Below, in pieces: positions 8,700 through 17,605 of a stretch of 64,000 nt of DNA. The position numbers were made by a program, and so were the translations under genes. Source of the DNA: Dactylosporangium sp. AC04546 (GTDB lineage: Bacteria > Actinomycetota > Actinomycetes > Mycobacteriales > Micromonosporaceae); the NCBI RefSeq assembly GCF_022095675.1, contig NZ_JAHYSG010000067.1, forward strand, positions 4,112 to 68,111, in the 5' to 3' direction. Under the pieces are notes generated by a model. That model had not been told where the DNA came from and searched no databases. It saw nothing but the letters and a program-made list of their open reading frames with translations. Every line of letters begins with the position of its first letter. Position 1 is the stretch's first letter.

Positions 8700-9104
8700 G
8701 TGCACGTGTCCGTCCGCGCCGACTACGCCATGCGCGCGATGCTCGTCATCGCCGCTGCGGCGCCGGGCCGCATCACCGCACCTCAGCTAGCTGAAAAGGA
8801 ACAACTGTCGATCGGGTCCCTCCAGGCGATCCTGCTCGACCTGCGCCGTGCGGGCCTGGTGCACAGCCACCGGAGCGCCGAGCGCGGGTACGGGCTGGCC
8901 CGCCCGGCCGCGGCCATCACCGTGGGCGACGTCCTGCGCGCGATGGACGGCGCGCTGACCACCGTGCGCGGGTTGCCGACCGACCAGACCAGCTACGCCG
9001 GCGTCACCCGCGGGCTGAGCCGCATCTGGCTCTCCGTGGACAGCGCCGTGAACGACATCGTCGACCGCGTCACGCTCGCCGACCTGCTCGAAGCCCCCCG
9101 ATAG
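8700..9104 (+). CDS. Rrf2-family transcriptional regulator
   Basis: A 134-residue winged helix-turn-helix protein. VSVRADYAMRAMLVIAAAA at the N-terminus and the helix LAEKEQLSIGSLQAILLDLRRAGLVHSHRSAERGY match the Rrf2 fold. It has no cysteines, so it is not an iron-sulfur sensor of the IscR/NsrR kind. In this it resembles CymR, the cysteine-metabolism repressor of Firmicutes. It is encoded 33 bases before the sulfate-binding protein in the same direction, and control of sulfate uptake is the obvious role. The start is GTG 8700; GTG 8706 in the same frame is also possible. Confidence 0.8.
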   Translation: MHVSVRADYAMRAMLVIAAAAPGRITAPQLAEKEQLSIGSLQAILLDLRRAGLVHSHRSAERGYGLARPAAAITVGDVLRAMDGALTTVRGLPTDQTSYAGVTRGLSRIWLSVDSAVNDIVDRVTLADLLEAPR

Positions 9105-9137
9105 CGCACCGCCTACCCCAGAAGGACGGGTTCCCCC

Positions 9138-10169
9138 ATGAAGTACCGGATCAGAGCGGCCACCGCTCTCGCCGTCGCCGCCGGCTTACTGCTGTCGGCG
9201 TGCGCGGGAACGTCCGCGTCGTCCGATTCCCCCGGTAGCGACGTGACGCTCAACATCGTCGGTTACGCGGTGCCCGAGGCCGCGAACAAGGCGATCGCGG
9301 CGGAGTGGAACAAGACCCCGGCCGGCAAGGGCGTGAAGTTCCAGACCTCCTACGGCGCATCCGGCGACCAGAGCCGCGCCGTGGTGGCCGGCCTCAAGGC
9401 CGACTACGTGCACTTCTCGGTCTCCAGCGACGTGACCCGCCTGGTCGACGCGGGCCTGGTGGAGAAGGACTGGAACGCCGGGCCGAACAAGGGCATCGTC
9501 TCGTCGTCGGTGGTCGTGCTCGCGGTACGCAAGGGGAACCCGAAGAACATCAAGGGCTGGGACGACCTGATCAAGCCCGGCATCGGCATCGTGACCCCGA
9601 ACCCGGCGTCCTCGGGCGCGGCGCGGTGGAACGCGCTGGCCGCGTGGGGGCACATCGCCAGCAACGGCGGCACCGACGCGCAGGCCACCGAGTACCTCAC
9701 CAAGCTCTTCGCCAACGTCGTCTCGCTGCCCAACAGCGGCCGTGACGCCACCACCGCGTTCCTCGGCGGCACCGGCGACGTGCTGCTCGCCTACGAGAAC
9801 GAGGCGATCCTGGCCCGCCAGAGCGGCGAGCAGCTCGACTGGGTGCTGCCGGACACCACGATCCTCATCGAGAACCCGGGCGCGGTGCTGAAGAACGCCA
9901 ACCCGAAGGCCAAGGAGTGGCTCGACTTCGTCCTGAGCAAGGACGGTCAGCGCCAGTTCGCCCTCAAGGGCTTCCGCCCGATCATCCAGGGCGTCGACAC
10001 CAAGGGCGTCGAGGGTGCGGTCGACCCGAACGATCCCTTCCCGGCGCCGAAGAAGCTGCTGACCGTGGAGAAGGACTTCACCAGCTGGTCGGCGCTGTCC
10101 AAGAAGTTCTTCGACGAGAAGGAAGGCATCGTCGTCAAGATCATCGCTGCGTCGGGCAAAGCCAAGTGA
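9138..10169 (+). CDS. Sulfate ABC transporter substrate-binding lipoprotein
   Basis: A 343-residue Sbp/CysP-type binding protein, anchored outside the membrane. The lipobox is LLLSACAG (Cys near residue 22). Family landmarks include LNIVGYAVPEAANKAIAAEW, TSYGASGDQSRAVVAGLKADYVHFSV, NPASSGAARWN and LLAYENEAI. These segments form the sulfate or thiosulfate pocket in the family. A ribosome site (AGAAGGA) precedes the ATG. The stop overlaps the GTG of the first permease (GTGA). It is the first transporter gene after the regulator. Confidence 0.92.
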   Translation: MKYRIRAATALAVAAGLLLSACAGTSASSDSPGSDVTLNIVGYAVPEAANKAIAAEWNKTPAGKGVKFQTSYGASGDQSRAVVAGLKADYVHFSVSSDVTRLVDAGLVEKDWNAGPNKGIVSSSVVVLAVRKGNPKNIKGWDDLIKPGIGIVTPNPASSGAARWNALAAWGHIASNGGTDAQATEYLTKLFANVVSLPNSGRDATTAFLGGTGDVLLAYENEAILARQSGEQLDWVLPDTTILIENPGAVLKNANPKAKEWLDFVLSKDGQRQFALKGFRPIIQGVDTKGVEGAVDPNDPFPAPKKLLTVEKDFTSWSALSKKFFDEKEGIVVKIIAASGKAK

Positions 10170-11023
10170 CGTCAGCGACCGTCTCCACGGGCCGGTCGGC
10201 GGGCAACCGCCGGCCGGCCCGGTCGGCGCGTTCAGGGCAGCCGCTCACTCGCGTCTCCGGGCTGGGGCTCGGGGTCGCGATGCTGTGGTTCAGCCTGCTG
10301 GTGCTGATCCCGCTGGCGGCCGTGGTCGCCGCCGCGTCCTCGGACGGCCTCGGCGCGTTCTGGGACGCGGTCACCAACGAGCAGACCTTCGCCTCGATCC
10401 GGCTCACCGTGGGCACCGCCTTCCTGGTCACGGTGGTCAACGTCGTGATGGGCACGCTCATCGCCTGGGTGCTGGTGCGCGACAACTTCTTCGGCAAGCG
10501 GGTGCTCGAGATCCTCATCGACATCCCGTTCGCGCTGCCGACGATCGTGGCCGGCCTGGTGCTGCTGTCGCTGTACGGGCCGACCAGCCCGCTCGGCGTC
10601 AACATCGCGAACACCCGGATCGCGGTCTTCCTCGCGTTCCTGTTCGTGACCCTGCCGTTTGTCGTGCGCACGGTGCAGCCGGTGCTCGCCGAGCTCGACC
10701 GCGAGGCCGAGGAGGCCGCCGCCTCGCTCGGGGCGAGCCGGTTCACGATCTTCTGGAAGATCATCCTGCCCAGCCTCACCCCGGCGATCACCGCCGGGGC
10801 CGCGCTGTCGTTCGCCCGCGGTGTCAGCGAGTACGGCTCGCTGGTGCTGCTGTCGGGCAACCTGCCGATGCGCACCGAGGTCACGTCCGTGCGGATCCTC
10901 AGCAGCATCGAGAACGACCACCTGGAGAGCGCGGCCGCGGTGGCGACGGTCCTGCTGGTCATCTCGTTCGCCGTCATCGTGGTGCTCGACATCATCCAGC
11001 GAAGGACGGTGCGCCGTGGGTAG
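10166..11023 (+). CDS. cysT: Sulfate ABC transporter permease CysT
   Basis: A 285-residue membrane subunit with about six helices and the cytoplasmic EAA loop (EEAAASLGASRFTIFWKIILPSLTPAI) that contacts the ATPase. The start is GTG 10166, which overlaps the TGA of the binding protein. A longer reading frame upstream is only the shadow of that gene. The N-terminal 30 residues are rich in Arg and Ser and are cytoplasmic. The gene order binding protein, CysT, CysW, CysA is the classical sulfate-importer order. Confidence 0.9.
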   Translation: MTSATVSTGRSAGNRRPARSARSGQPLTRVSGLGLGVAMLWFSLLVLIPLAAVVAAASSDGLGAFWDAVTNEQTFASIRLTVGTAFLVTVVNVVMGTLIAWVLVRDNFFGKRVLEILIDIPFALPTIVAGLVLLSLYGPTSPLGVNIANTRIAVFLAFLFVTLPFVVRTVQPVLAELDREAEEAAASLGASRFTIFWKIILPSLTPAITAGAALSFARGVSEYGSLVLLSGNLPMRTEVTSVRILSSIENDHLESAAAVATVLLVISFAVIVVLDIIQRRTVRRG

Positions 11024-11828
11024 AACCAACGGGCCGACGAAGTACGTGCTGCGGCTGATCGTGGTCGCGTACCTCTTCTTCCTGGTGGCCTGGCCGGTGT
11101 ACCTCGTGGGCCAGAACGCCTTCAAGGACGGCTTCGAGGACCTGCAGGCGATCCTGACCGACCCGGACATCGTCCACGCGCTGCACCTGTCGGTGGAGAT
11201 CGCGATCATCTCGGTCATCATCAACACGATCTTCGGCGTGGGCATCTCGATGCTGCTCGTGCGGTACCGCTTCCCGGGCAAGCGCCTGCTGAACGCCCTG
11301 CTCGACGTGCCGCTGTCGGTGTCGCCGATCGTCGTCGGCCTGGCGTTGGTGCTCGTCTACGGCGGCCGCACCGGCTGGTTCGGCCCCACGCTGGAGAGCG
11401 CCGGCCTGCAGATCATCTTCGCCGAGCCGGGCATGGTGATGGCGACCGTGTTCGTCGCCCTGCCGCTGGTGATCCGCGAGGTCGTACCGGTGCTCGAGGA
11501 GATCGGCGACGAGCAGGAGCAGGCCGCCCGCAGTCTCGGCGCCAACGCGGTGCAGACCTTCCGGCGCATCACCCTGCCGTCCATCAAGTGGGGCATCACC
11601 TACGGCGTCGTGCTGAGCCTGGCCCGCTCGCTCGGCGAGTTCGGCGCCGTGAAGGTCGTCTCCGGCAACGTGCTCGGCGCCACCCGCACCGCCACGCTGG
11701 TGGTCGAGGAGAAGTACCTCAACTTCGACAAGGGCGGCGCCTACGCCACCGCGTTCCTGCTCGCCCTCGTCGCCGTCGCCGCCATCATCGTCGTGTCCGT
11801 CCTCCGCCCGAAAGAAGAAGACCGATGA
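11016..11828 (+). CDS. cysW: Sulfate ABC transporter permease CysW
   Basis: A 270-residue second membrane subunit, about six helices, with the EAA motif [29 protein letters not shown]. The conserved block [18 protein letters not shown] is diagnostic of CysW proteins. The GTG start at 11016 overlaps cysT by 8 bases, giving tight translational coupling. It forms the heterodimeric channel with CysT. Confidence 0.9.
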   Translation: MGRTNGPTKYVLRLIVVAYLFFLVAWPVYLVGQNAFKDGFEDLQAILTDPDIVHALHLSVEIAIISVIINTIFGVGISMLLVRYRFPGKRLLNALLDVPLSVSPIVVGLALVLVYGGRTGWFGPTLESAGLQIIFAEPGMVMATVFVALPLVIREVVPVLEEIGDEQEQAARSLGANAVQTFRRITLPSIKWGITYGVVLSLARSLGEFGAVKVVSGNVLGATRTATLVVEEKYLNFDKGGAYATAFLLALVAVAAIIVVSVLRPKEEDR

Positions 11829-12817
11829 GCATCGAGATCGCAGGCGTGAGCAAGCGCTTCGGGGACTTCGTCGCGCTCGACAACGTGTCGGTCAGCATCC
11901 CGTCGGGCCGGCTCACGGCGCTGCTCGGCCCGTCCGGCGGCGGCAAGTCGACGCTGCTGCGCATCATCGCCGGGCTGGAGCGCTCCGACAGCGGCCGGGT
12001 CGAGATCGAGGGCATCGACGCCACGAACCTGCCGCCGCAGAAGCGCAACGTCGGCTTCGTCTTCCAGCACTACGCCGCCTTCAAGCACATGTCGGTGCGG
12101 CGCAACGTCGGCTTCGGCCTGCAGATCCGCAAGCGGCCCAAGGACGAGATCCGTGCACGGGTCGACGAGCTGCTCAAGTTGGTACACCTGGAGCAGTTCG
12201 GCGAGCGGCTGCCCGCCCAGCTGTCCGGCGGCCAGCGCCAGCGCATGGCGCTGGCCCGCGCGCTCGCGGTGAAGCCGACCGTGCTGCTGCTCGACGAGCC
12301 GTTCGGCGCCCTCGACGCCAAGGTGCGCAAGGAGCTGCGCGACTGGCTGCGCCGGCTGCACGACGAGGTGCACGTCACCACCGTCTTCGTCACGCACGAC
12401 CAGGAGGAGGCCCTGGAGGTCGCCGACGAGATCGTGGTGATCAACGACGGGCGCATCGAGCAGATCGGCTCGCCCGACGACCTCTACGACCGGCCGGCCA
12501 ACGACTTCGTGATGAAGTTCCTCGGCCCGGTCACGCAGCTCGGCGACCAGCTCGTCCGCCCGCACGACCTGCAGATCGGCCTCACGCCGGGCGGCCCGGA
12601 CGACGTCACCGGCACGGTCGGGCGGATCACCCGGATCGGCTTCGAGATCCGCATCGACGTCACCACCGCCGGCGGCCAGGAGGTCATCGTGACGCTGACC
12701 CGCAACGAGTTCCTCGGCCTGGGACTGGAGGTGGGCACGACCGTGCACCTGCGGATCGCGCCGGGCAGCCCGACGACGCCGGCTCGCACCGCGACGCCCG
12801 AGCCCGCGGCGGTGTAG
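11825..12817 (+). CDS. cysA: Sulfate ABC transporter ATPase CysA
   Basis: A 330-residue ATPase. Walker [10 protein letters not shown] near residue 39, Q-loop [11 protein letters not shown], signature [15 protein letters not shown], Walker [15 protein letters not shown], and switch [14 protein letters not shown]. The FQHYALFxHM-like Q-loop and a C-terminal TOBE-type domain (about 240-320) are typical of CysA. The ATG overlaps the cysW stop. It energises sulfate or thiosulfate import, and the sulfur feeds cysteine synthesis. Confidence 0.92.
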   Translation: MSIEIAGVSKRFGDFVALDNVSVSIPSGRLTALLGPSGGGKSTLLRIIAGLERSDSGRVEIEGIDATNLPPQKRNVGFVFQHYAAFKHMSVRRNVGFGLQIRKRPKDEIRARVDELLKLVHLEQFGERLPAQLSGGQRQRMALARALAVKPTVLLLDEPFGALDAKVRKELRDWLRRLHDEVHVTTVFVTHDQEEALEVADEIVVINDGRIEQIGSPDDLYDRPANDFVMKFLGPVTQLGDQLVRPHDLQIGLTPGGPDDVTGTVGRITRIGFEIRIDVTTAGGQEVIVTLTRNEFLGLGLEVGTTVHLRIAPGSPTTPARTATPEPAAV

Positions 12818-12818
12818 C

Positions 12819-12884
12819 ACAGACGTTGGTCGATCCACCCTCGCCCCGGCGCCGGCGGTTGAGGGTGGATCGACCAACGTCTGT
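12819..12884 (+). terminator. Terminator of the sulfate operon
   Basis: A perfect 24-bp stem (left arm 12819-12842, right arm 12861-12884) with an 18-base GC-rich loop begins two bases after the cysA stop. Confidence 0.88.
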
Positions 12885-12905
12885 CCAGGGCCGCGGGGGC
12901 TAGAA

Positions 12906-12932
12906 GACATCCCACGTTCTACGTAGGATGTC
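12906..12932 (+). promoter_or_regulatory. GntR-type operator overlapping the sialidase start
   Basis: Inverted repeat with arms GACATCCCACGT and ACGTAGGATGTC, a 3-base spacer and one mismatch. It matches sites before the other genes of the sialic-acid island and ends 4 bases before the chosen ATG, so binding should block transcription or initiation. Confidence 0.7.
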
Positions 12933-12936
12933 CTCC

Positions 12937-14799
12937 ATGCGCTATCGAAGGACATCTTTCGCGCTCCTGGCCGCCGCGCTGACCGCGGCACTCATCCCGT
13001 CGCCGGCCGCCGCGGCGCTCATTCCCGGGTCGGACGCCGCCGCGCCGGCCCCGTTCGTCGACGAGCAGGTGCTGTACCAGCAGCGGACCGGCGGCTACGC
13101 CTGCTTCCGCATCCCGGCCGTGGTCCGCACCGTCAGCGGCACACTGCTCGCCTTCGCCGAGGGCCGCGTCGCCGACTGCGGCGACGACGGCGACATCGAC
13201 CTCGTGGTGCGCCGCTCCACCGACGGCGGCCGCACCTGGGGCCCGGTGCAGGTGGTCGCCGAGGGCAACGGCGACACGATCGGCAACCCCGCGCCGGTCG
13301 TCGACCGAACCACCGGGCGCGTCGTGGTCGTCGGCACCCGCAACGGCCCAGCGCCGTGCCCGAACGGCTGCGACCGCGACCCGTACGTGCTCAGCAGCGA
13401 CGACGACGGCGTCACCTGGACCGCGCCGCGGGAACTGGGCGATGCCAAGCGGCCGGAGTGGAACTTCTGGTACGCCACCGGCCCCATGCACGGCATCCAG
13501 CTCGAACGCGGCCCGCACGCCGGGCGGCTCGTCGTCGGCGCGAACTTCGAGAGCTACGCCGGCGGCGAGAGTCCGCACGTCTATGGGACGCACCTGCTGT
13601 ACAGCGACGACGCCGGCCAGACGTGGCACATCGGCGCCGAGACGTCACGCGCCGACGGTACGATCATCGCGCAGGAGGTCACGGTCGTCGAGCGCACCGA
13701 CGGCTCGATCTACGCGCTCGCCCGCGAGCGGGGCACCGACGAGGGCCACCGTGCCTTCGCCGTCAGCCGCGACGGCGGCGAGACGTTCGCGGCACCGTTC
13801 CGAGCCCTCCCGGCACTGGAGATGCCCGATGTCGAGGCATCGATGCTGCGCTATGACGGGAGCCGGATCCTGCTTTCCGCGCCGCTGCACCCTGTGGCCC
13901 GCGAGGTGATGGCCGTCCGCTCGTCGTTCGACGAGGGCGGCTCCTGGCGGCAGCCCAAGGTCTTCAACTGGGGCCCCAGCGGCTACTCCGACCTGGTGCG
14001 GCTCGAGGGCGACGAGGCCGGCCTGCTGTACGAGAACGGGGTCGCCACGCCGTACGAGTCGATCCGCTGGGCCCGCTTCAACGAGGCGTACCTGGCGACC
14101 CCGAACGGGACGCCGCCGAACATCCCGCCGCCCCCGGCGCCCGGCCCGGTGACCGCGGACCGCTCACCGGCGCACAACCCCGCCTACGTGCGCGGCGGCG
14201 CGGCCACCGTGCCCGGCCGGTTCGGCAGCGCGCTCGCGCTGGACCGGGTCGACGACTACGTGGAGGTACCGTTCGACCCGTCGATCGACGCCGGCGCCGG
14301 GGACTTCACGATGGCGGCCTGGATCAACTACACGGCGACGACCGGCTCGCACGCGATCCTGTGGGCGTACCGCACCGGCTCCGGCACCACGCCCCAGGTG
14401 TGGCTGCGCGCCGAGCCGGCGAGCAACCGCATCCGCGCGCTCATCATGGTCGATCGCTTCAACGTCACGGTGGCATCGACCAGCGCTTACAACGACGGCC
14501 AGTGGCACTTCGTCGTGCTGCGACGCGCGGGCGGGACGCTCCGGCTCGCCGTCGACGGCGTGACGGCCGCCGAGGCCGCCGCGCCGCCCGGCTCGGTCAC
14601 CGCCGGCAAGGAGTTCGGCGTCTACGGCATCCACGTCGGCCAGCGCGTCGACGGCGCCGACCGGTTCCTCGGCGCGATCGACGAGGTCCGCATGTACCGC
14701 CGGGCCCTGTCCGAGCAGGAGCTCACGCTGCTGCGCGAGCGCAACCTGCCGATCGGCGGCCGGCTCGGCCTCTGGCTGCCGTTCGAGGCTGTCGGGTAG
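12937..14799 (+). CDS. Secreted GH33 exo-alpha-sialidase with C-terminal LamG-like domain
   Basis: A 620-residue enzyme releasing terminal sialic acid from glycoconjugates. The signal peptide runs to about SPAAAALI. The six-bladed propeller has the arginine motif FRIPAVV and Asp-boxes STDGGRTW, SDDDGVTW, SDDAGQTW and SRDGGETF, plus YSDLVRLE near the catalytic tyrosine. A proline-rich linker (IPPPPAPGP) leads to a concanavalin-like LamG domain (GRFGSALALDRVDDYVEVP to DEVRMYRRALSEQEL). ATG 12937 is preferred over ATG 12928 because AGGA lies 8 bases upstream and ATG 12928 lies inside the operator. The gene forms its own unit between the sulfate operon and a convergent GntR gene. Confidence 0.92.
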   Translation: MRYRRTSFALLAAALTAALIPSPAAAALIPGSDAAAPAPFVDEQVLYQQRTGGYACFRIPAVVRTVSGTLLAFAEGRVADCGDDGDIDLVVRRSTDGGRTWGPVQVVAEGNGDTIGNPAPVVDRTTGRVVVVGTRNGPAPCPNGCDRDPYVLSSDDDGVTWTAPRELGDAKRPEWNFWYATGPMHGIQLERGPHAGRLVVGANFESYAGGESPHVYGTHLLYSDDAGQTWHIGAETSRADGTIIAQEVTVVERTDGSIYALARERGTDEGHRAFAVSRDGGETFAAPFRALPALEMPDVEASMLRYDGSRILLSAPLHPVAREVMAVRSSFDEGGSWRQPKVFNWGPSGYSDLVRLEGDEAGLLYENGVATPYESIRWARFNEAYLATPNGTPPNIPPPPAPGPVTADRSPAHNPAYVRGGAATVPGRFGSALALDRVDDYVEVPFDPSIDAGAGDFTMAAWINYTATTGSHAILWAYRTGSGTTPQVWLRAEPASNRIRALIMVDRFNVTVASTSAYNDGQWHFVVLRRAGGTLRLAVDGVTAAEAAAPPGSVTAGKEFGVYGIHVGQRVDGADRFLGAIDEVRMYRRALSEQELTLLRERNLPIGGRLGLWLPFEAVG

Positions 14800-14826
14800 T
14801 CACCAGGCGGCCGGCTGCCCGGCCGC

Positions 14827-15507
14827 TCATCCGGCCGCGGCGACGCCCGCCTCCGCCTGCATGATGCGCTGCTTCACGTCGTGGAAGTGCAGGCGCATCG
14901 CCTCGCGGGCGGCGCCGCGGTCGCGGGCCCGCAGCGCGTCGACGATGCGCCGGTGGTTGGCGATGACCTGCGCGCTGCGGCCCGCGGGCGGGGCCAGCTG
15001 CCCGTCGACCTCGTGGTACACGTCCCAGAACAGGGCGATGAGCTGCAGCACCAGCTCGTTGCCGCAGCCCTCGTAGAGCAGCGCGTGGAACGCGCGGTCG
15101 GCGCCGGCGTCGTGCGCCATGGCGCTGACCAGCGCGTCGAGCGCGGCGAAGCGGGCGTCGCTGACCGTGCCGACGACGTCGCCGATGAGGCCCGTCTCCA
15201 GCAGCTCGCGGACCTCGACCAGGTCGTGCAGCGCGCGGATGCCGCCGCCGGAGCGCACCCGGAAGGTCAGCGACGGGGTCAGCACGTCGATCGACGCCCG
15301 CCCGACGAACGTGCCGTAGCCGTGGCGGATCTCGACGATGCCGAGCGCCTGCAGGGCCCGGATCGCTTCTCGGACGCTGTTGCGGCTCGCCCCGAGCAGG
15401 TCCATGAGCTGCGGCTCGGTCGGCATCGGGGCGCCGGGCGGCAGCTCCCGGTCGTGGATCAGCTCCACGATGCGCTCCTGCACCGTCACACCTGCGCGCC
15501 TGGCCAC
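14827..15507 (-). CDS. FadR-type GntR regulator, copy 1 of the sialic-acid island
   Basis: A 226-residue repressor. The winged helix is VQERIVELIHDRELPPGAPMPTEPQLMDLLGASRNSVREAIRALQALGIVEIRHGYGTFVG, followed by an FCD ligand domain with FHALLYEGCGN and HRRIVDALRARD, whose Asp and His residues normally bind a metal. GTG 15507 is chosen because GGAGGG lies 7 bases before it; longer in-frame starts run into the GH42 promoter. It is divergent from the GH42 gene and very similar to the second GntR protein at 19443-20177. By context it is the NanR-like sensor of sialic acid or a derivative. Confidence 0.85.
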   Translation of the reverse strand: MARRAGVTVQERIVELIHDRELPPGAPMPTEPQLMDLLGASRNSVREAIRALQALGIVEIRHGYGTFVGRASIDVLTPSLTFRVRSGGGIRALHDLVEVRELLETGLIGDVVGTVSDARFAALDALVSAMAHDAGADRAFHALLYEGCGNELVLQLIALFWDVYHEVDGQLAPPAGRSAQVIANHRRIVDALRARDRGAAREAMRLHFHDVKQRIMQAEAGVAAAG

Positions 15508-15529
15508 CCGATCTCCCTCCACCCGCCTC

Positions 15530-15544
15530 GAACATCCCATGTCC
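15530..15544. promoter_or_regulatory. GntR-type operator in front of GntR copy 1
   Basis: GAACATCCCATGTCC contains the palindrome ACAT-CCC-ATGT (15532-15542). It lies 23 bases upstream of the GntR start, and its ACATCCCATGT core recurs in reverse orientation at 20289-20299 before the importer operon. Autoregulation is likely. Confidence 0.6.
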
Positions 15545-15564
15545 GCCGGCCGGAGACCATCCCC

Positions 15565-15594
15565 TTGACGGCTGTCCACGGACCCTCCTATGGT
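15565..15594 (+). promoter_or_regulatory. Promoter of the GH42-sialidase operon
   Basis: TTGACG (15565-15570) and TATGGT (15589-15594) are separated by 18 bases. The GntR-type operator begins 7 bases downstream of the -10, at the expected transcription start. The importer promoter has the same CCCCTTGAC start. Confidence 0.7.
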
Positions 15595-15600
15595 CCAGGA

Positions 15601-15622
15601 GGACATCCCACGTCCTATGTCC
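15601..15622. promoter_or_regulatory. GntR-type operator of the GH42-sialidase operon
   Basis: The 22-base site has half-sites GGACATCCCAC and GTCCTATGTCC. The outer six bases and the central ACGT are symmetric. It matches the reverse complement of the importer site at 20288-20309 at 19 of 22 positions. Confidence 0.7.
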
Positions 15623-15643
15623 CGGACCGCAGGAGGGCACTCG

Positions 15644-17605
15644 ATGACCGTCATGTTCGGCGGCGACTACAACCCCGAGCAGTGGCCCGAGTCCGTCTGG
15701 GACGAGGACATGCGGCTCATGACCGAGGCGGGCGTGTCGCTCGTGTCGGTCGGGATCTTCTCGTGGGCCAGCGTCGAGCCGCGCCCAGGGGAGTACGACT
15801 TCGGCTGGTTCGATCGGGTCCTCGACAAGCTCGCCGCCAACGGCATCGGCGCCAGCCTGGCCACGATGACCGCCTCCCCGCCGCCGTGGCTGGCCCGGCT
15901 GCATCCCGAGACGCTGCCGCAGCGCGCCGACGGCGTGCGGCTGTGGCCGGGCGGGCGCCAGCAGTACTGCCCGAGCAGCCCCGTCTATCGCGACCACGCG
16001 GCCCGCCTCGTCGAGTCGCTCGCCTCGCGGTACCACAGCCACCCCGCGTTGCGGATCTGGCACATCGGCAACGAGTACGGCTGCCACGTCCGCTCATGCT
16101 GGTGCGACGTCTCCGCCGCCGACTTCCGCCGCTGGCTGCGCGAGCGGTACGGGGACCTCGACGCCCTCAACGCGGCCTGGTCCACGACGTTCTGGTCGCA
16201 GCGGTACGGCGACTGGGAGGAGATCCTGCCCCCGCGCACCGCCCCGACGTTCGCCAACCCCGCGCAGAAGCTGGACTTCGCGCGCTTCTCCGACGACGCG
16301 ATCCTGGCCTGCTACACGATGGAGCGCGACATCGTGCGCCGTCACACCCCGGCGGTCCCGGTCACGACGAACTTCATCGGCCTCGTCCACAAACCCATCG
16401 ACTCGTACCGCTGGGCCCGCGAACAGGACGTCGTGAGCCTCGACAGCTACCCCGACCCGTACGACCCGCGCGCCCACGTCGACGCCGCCTTCGCGTACGA
16501 CCTCGCCCGCTCCGCCCGCGGCGGGCAGCCGTGGCTGCTCATGGAGCAGGCCCCGAGCGCCGTGAACTGGCGCCCGCGGAACGCGCCGAAGCCGCCGGGC
16601 GTGATGCGGCTGTGGAGCTGGCAGGCCGTCGCGCAGGGCGCCGACGCCGTGCTGTTCTTCCAGTGGCGCCAGTCCGCGGGCGGTGCGGAGAAGTTCCACT
16701 CGGCGATGGTCCCGCACGCCGGTCCGTCCGCCCGCGGCTTCGCCGACGTCCGTGCCCTCGGCCGGGAGCTGGCCCTCGTGCCGTCACTCGGCCGGGTGTC
16801 CGCGGACGTGGCCGTCGTCCACGACTGGGACAGCTGGCGGGCACTGGAGTCCGACGCGCACCCGGCGGAGCTCGACCTGCTGGAGACGCACCGGGCGCAC
16901 TACGCGCCGCTCTTCGAAGCGCACGTCACCGTGGACGTGGTCCCGGTCGATGCCGACTTCAGCCGCTACAAGCTGGTCGTGGTCCCGAACCTGTACCTCA
17001 TGACGTCCTCGACGGCCGCGCGGTTGACCGAGTACGTCGCCTCCGGCGGCCACCTGGTGGTGTCGTTCTTCAGCGGCATCGTCGACGAGTGCGACCGGGT
17101 GCACCTCGGCGGCTACCCCGCGCCGCTGCGCGAGGTGCTCGGCCTGACCGTGGACGAGTTCTGGCCGCTGTCCGGCGCGGTCCCGCTGTCGCAGGGCGCC
17201 GGCTCGGTCTGGGCCGAGTGGGTGGAGCTGTCCGGAGCGTCGGCGGTGGCCACGTTCGACGGCGGCGACCTGGCGGGCCGGCCGGCGATCACCCGCCACG
17301 AGTTCGGCGCCGGGGTCGCCTGGTACCTCGCGACCCGTCCCGATCCCGCCACCATGCGCGAGCTGTTCGACCGGATCCGCCGTGATGCCGGCGTCAGGCC
17401 CGTCGTCGAGGGTCTTCCGGATCCGGTACAGGCGGTGGCCCGCGGCTCGCACCTGTTCCTGCTCAACCACGGCACGACCCCGACCGTCGTCGACCTCCCG
17501 TCCCCCGGCGTCGACCTGCTCGACCCGGCCGCTGTTGGTTCGAAATCGGTGACGCTGGCCCCACGTGGCGTCGCCGTCGTCAAGTTGGAAGAGGTGAACG
17601 AATGA
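15644..17605 (+). CDS. GH42 beta-galactosidase
   Basis: A 653-residue glycosidase without a signal peptide, probably acting in the cytoplasm or after lysis on beta-galactosides. The A-domain barrel begins MFGGDYNPEQWPE. The acid/base Glu is in WHIGNEYGCH and the nucleophile Glu in WLLMEQAPSAVNWR. The cysteines of CHVRSCWC plus an upstream QQYCPSS match the GH42 zinc cluster. A trimerisation/beta domain follows from about residue 390. ATG 15644 has AGGAGGG 7 bases upstream. The stop overlaps the next sialidase start. Desialylation exposes galactose on N- and O-glycans, so co-expression with a sialidase fits glycan trimming. Confidence 0.92.
   Translation: MTVMFGGDYNPEQWPESVWDEDMRLMTEAGVSLVSVGIFSWASVEPRPGEYDFGWFDRVLDKLAANGIGASLATMTASPPPWLARLHPETLPQRADGVRLWPGGRQQYCPSSPVYRDHAARLVESLASRYHSHPALRIWHIGNEYGCHVRSCWCDVSAADFRRWLRERYGDLDALNAAWSTTFWSQRYGDWEEILPPRTAPTFANPAQKLDFARFSDDAILACYTMERDIVRRHTPAVPVTTNFIGLVHKPIDSYRWAREQDVVSLDSYPDPYDPRAHVDAAFAYDLARSARGGQPWLLMEQAPSAVNWRPRNAPKPPGVMRLWSWQAVAQGADAVLFFQWRQSAGGAEKFHSAMVPHAGPSARGFADVRALGRELALVPSLGRVSADVAVVHDWDSWRALESDAHPAELDLLETHRAHYAPLFEAHVTVDVVPVDADFSRYKLVVVPNLYLMTSSTAARLTEYVASGGHLVVSFFSGIVDECDRVHLGGYPAPLREVLGLTVDEFWPLSGAVPLSQGAGSVWAEWVELSGASAVATFDGGDLAGRPAITRHEFGAGVAWYLATRPDPATMRELFDRIRRDAGVRPVVEGLPDPVQAVARGSHLFLLNHGTTPTVVDLPSPGVDLLDPAAVGSKSVTLAPRGVAVVKLEEVNE

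Noticed and set aside
14881..17385. 834-residue plus-strand frame across the GntR and GH42 region
   Set aside because: It is out of phase with GH42 and antisense to GntR; both of those carry strong family motifs.
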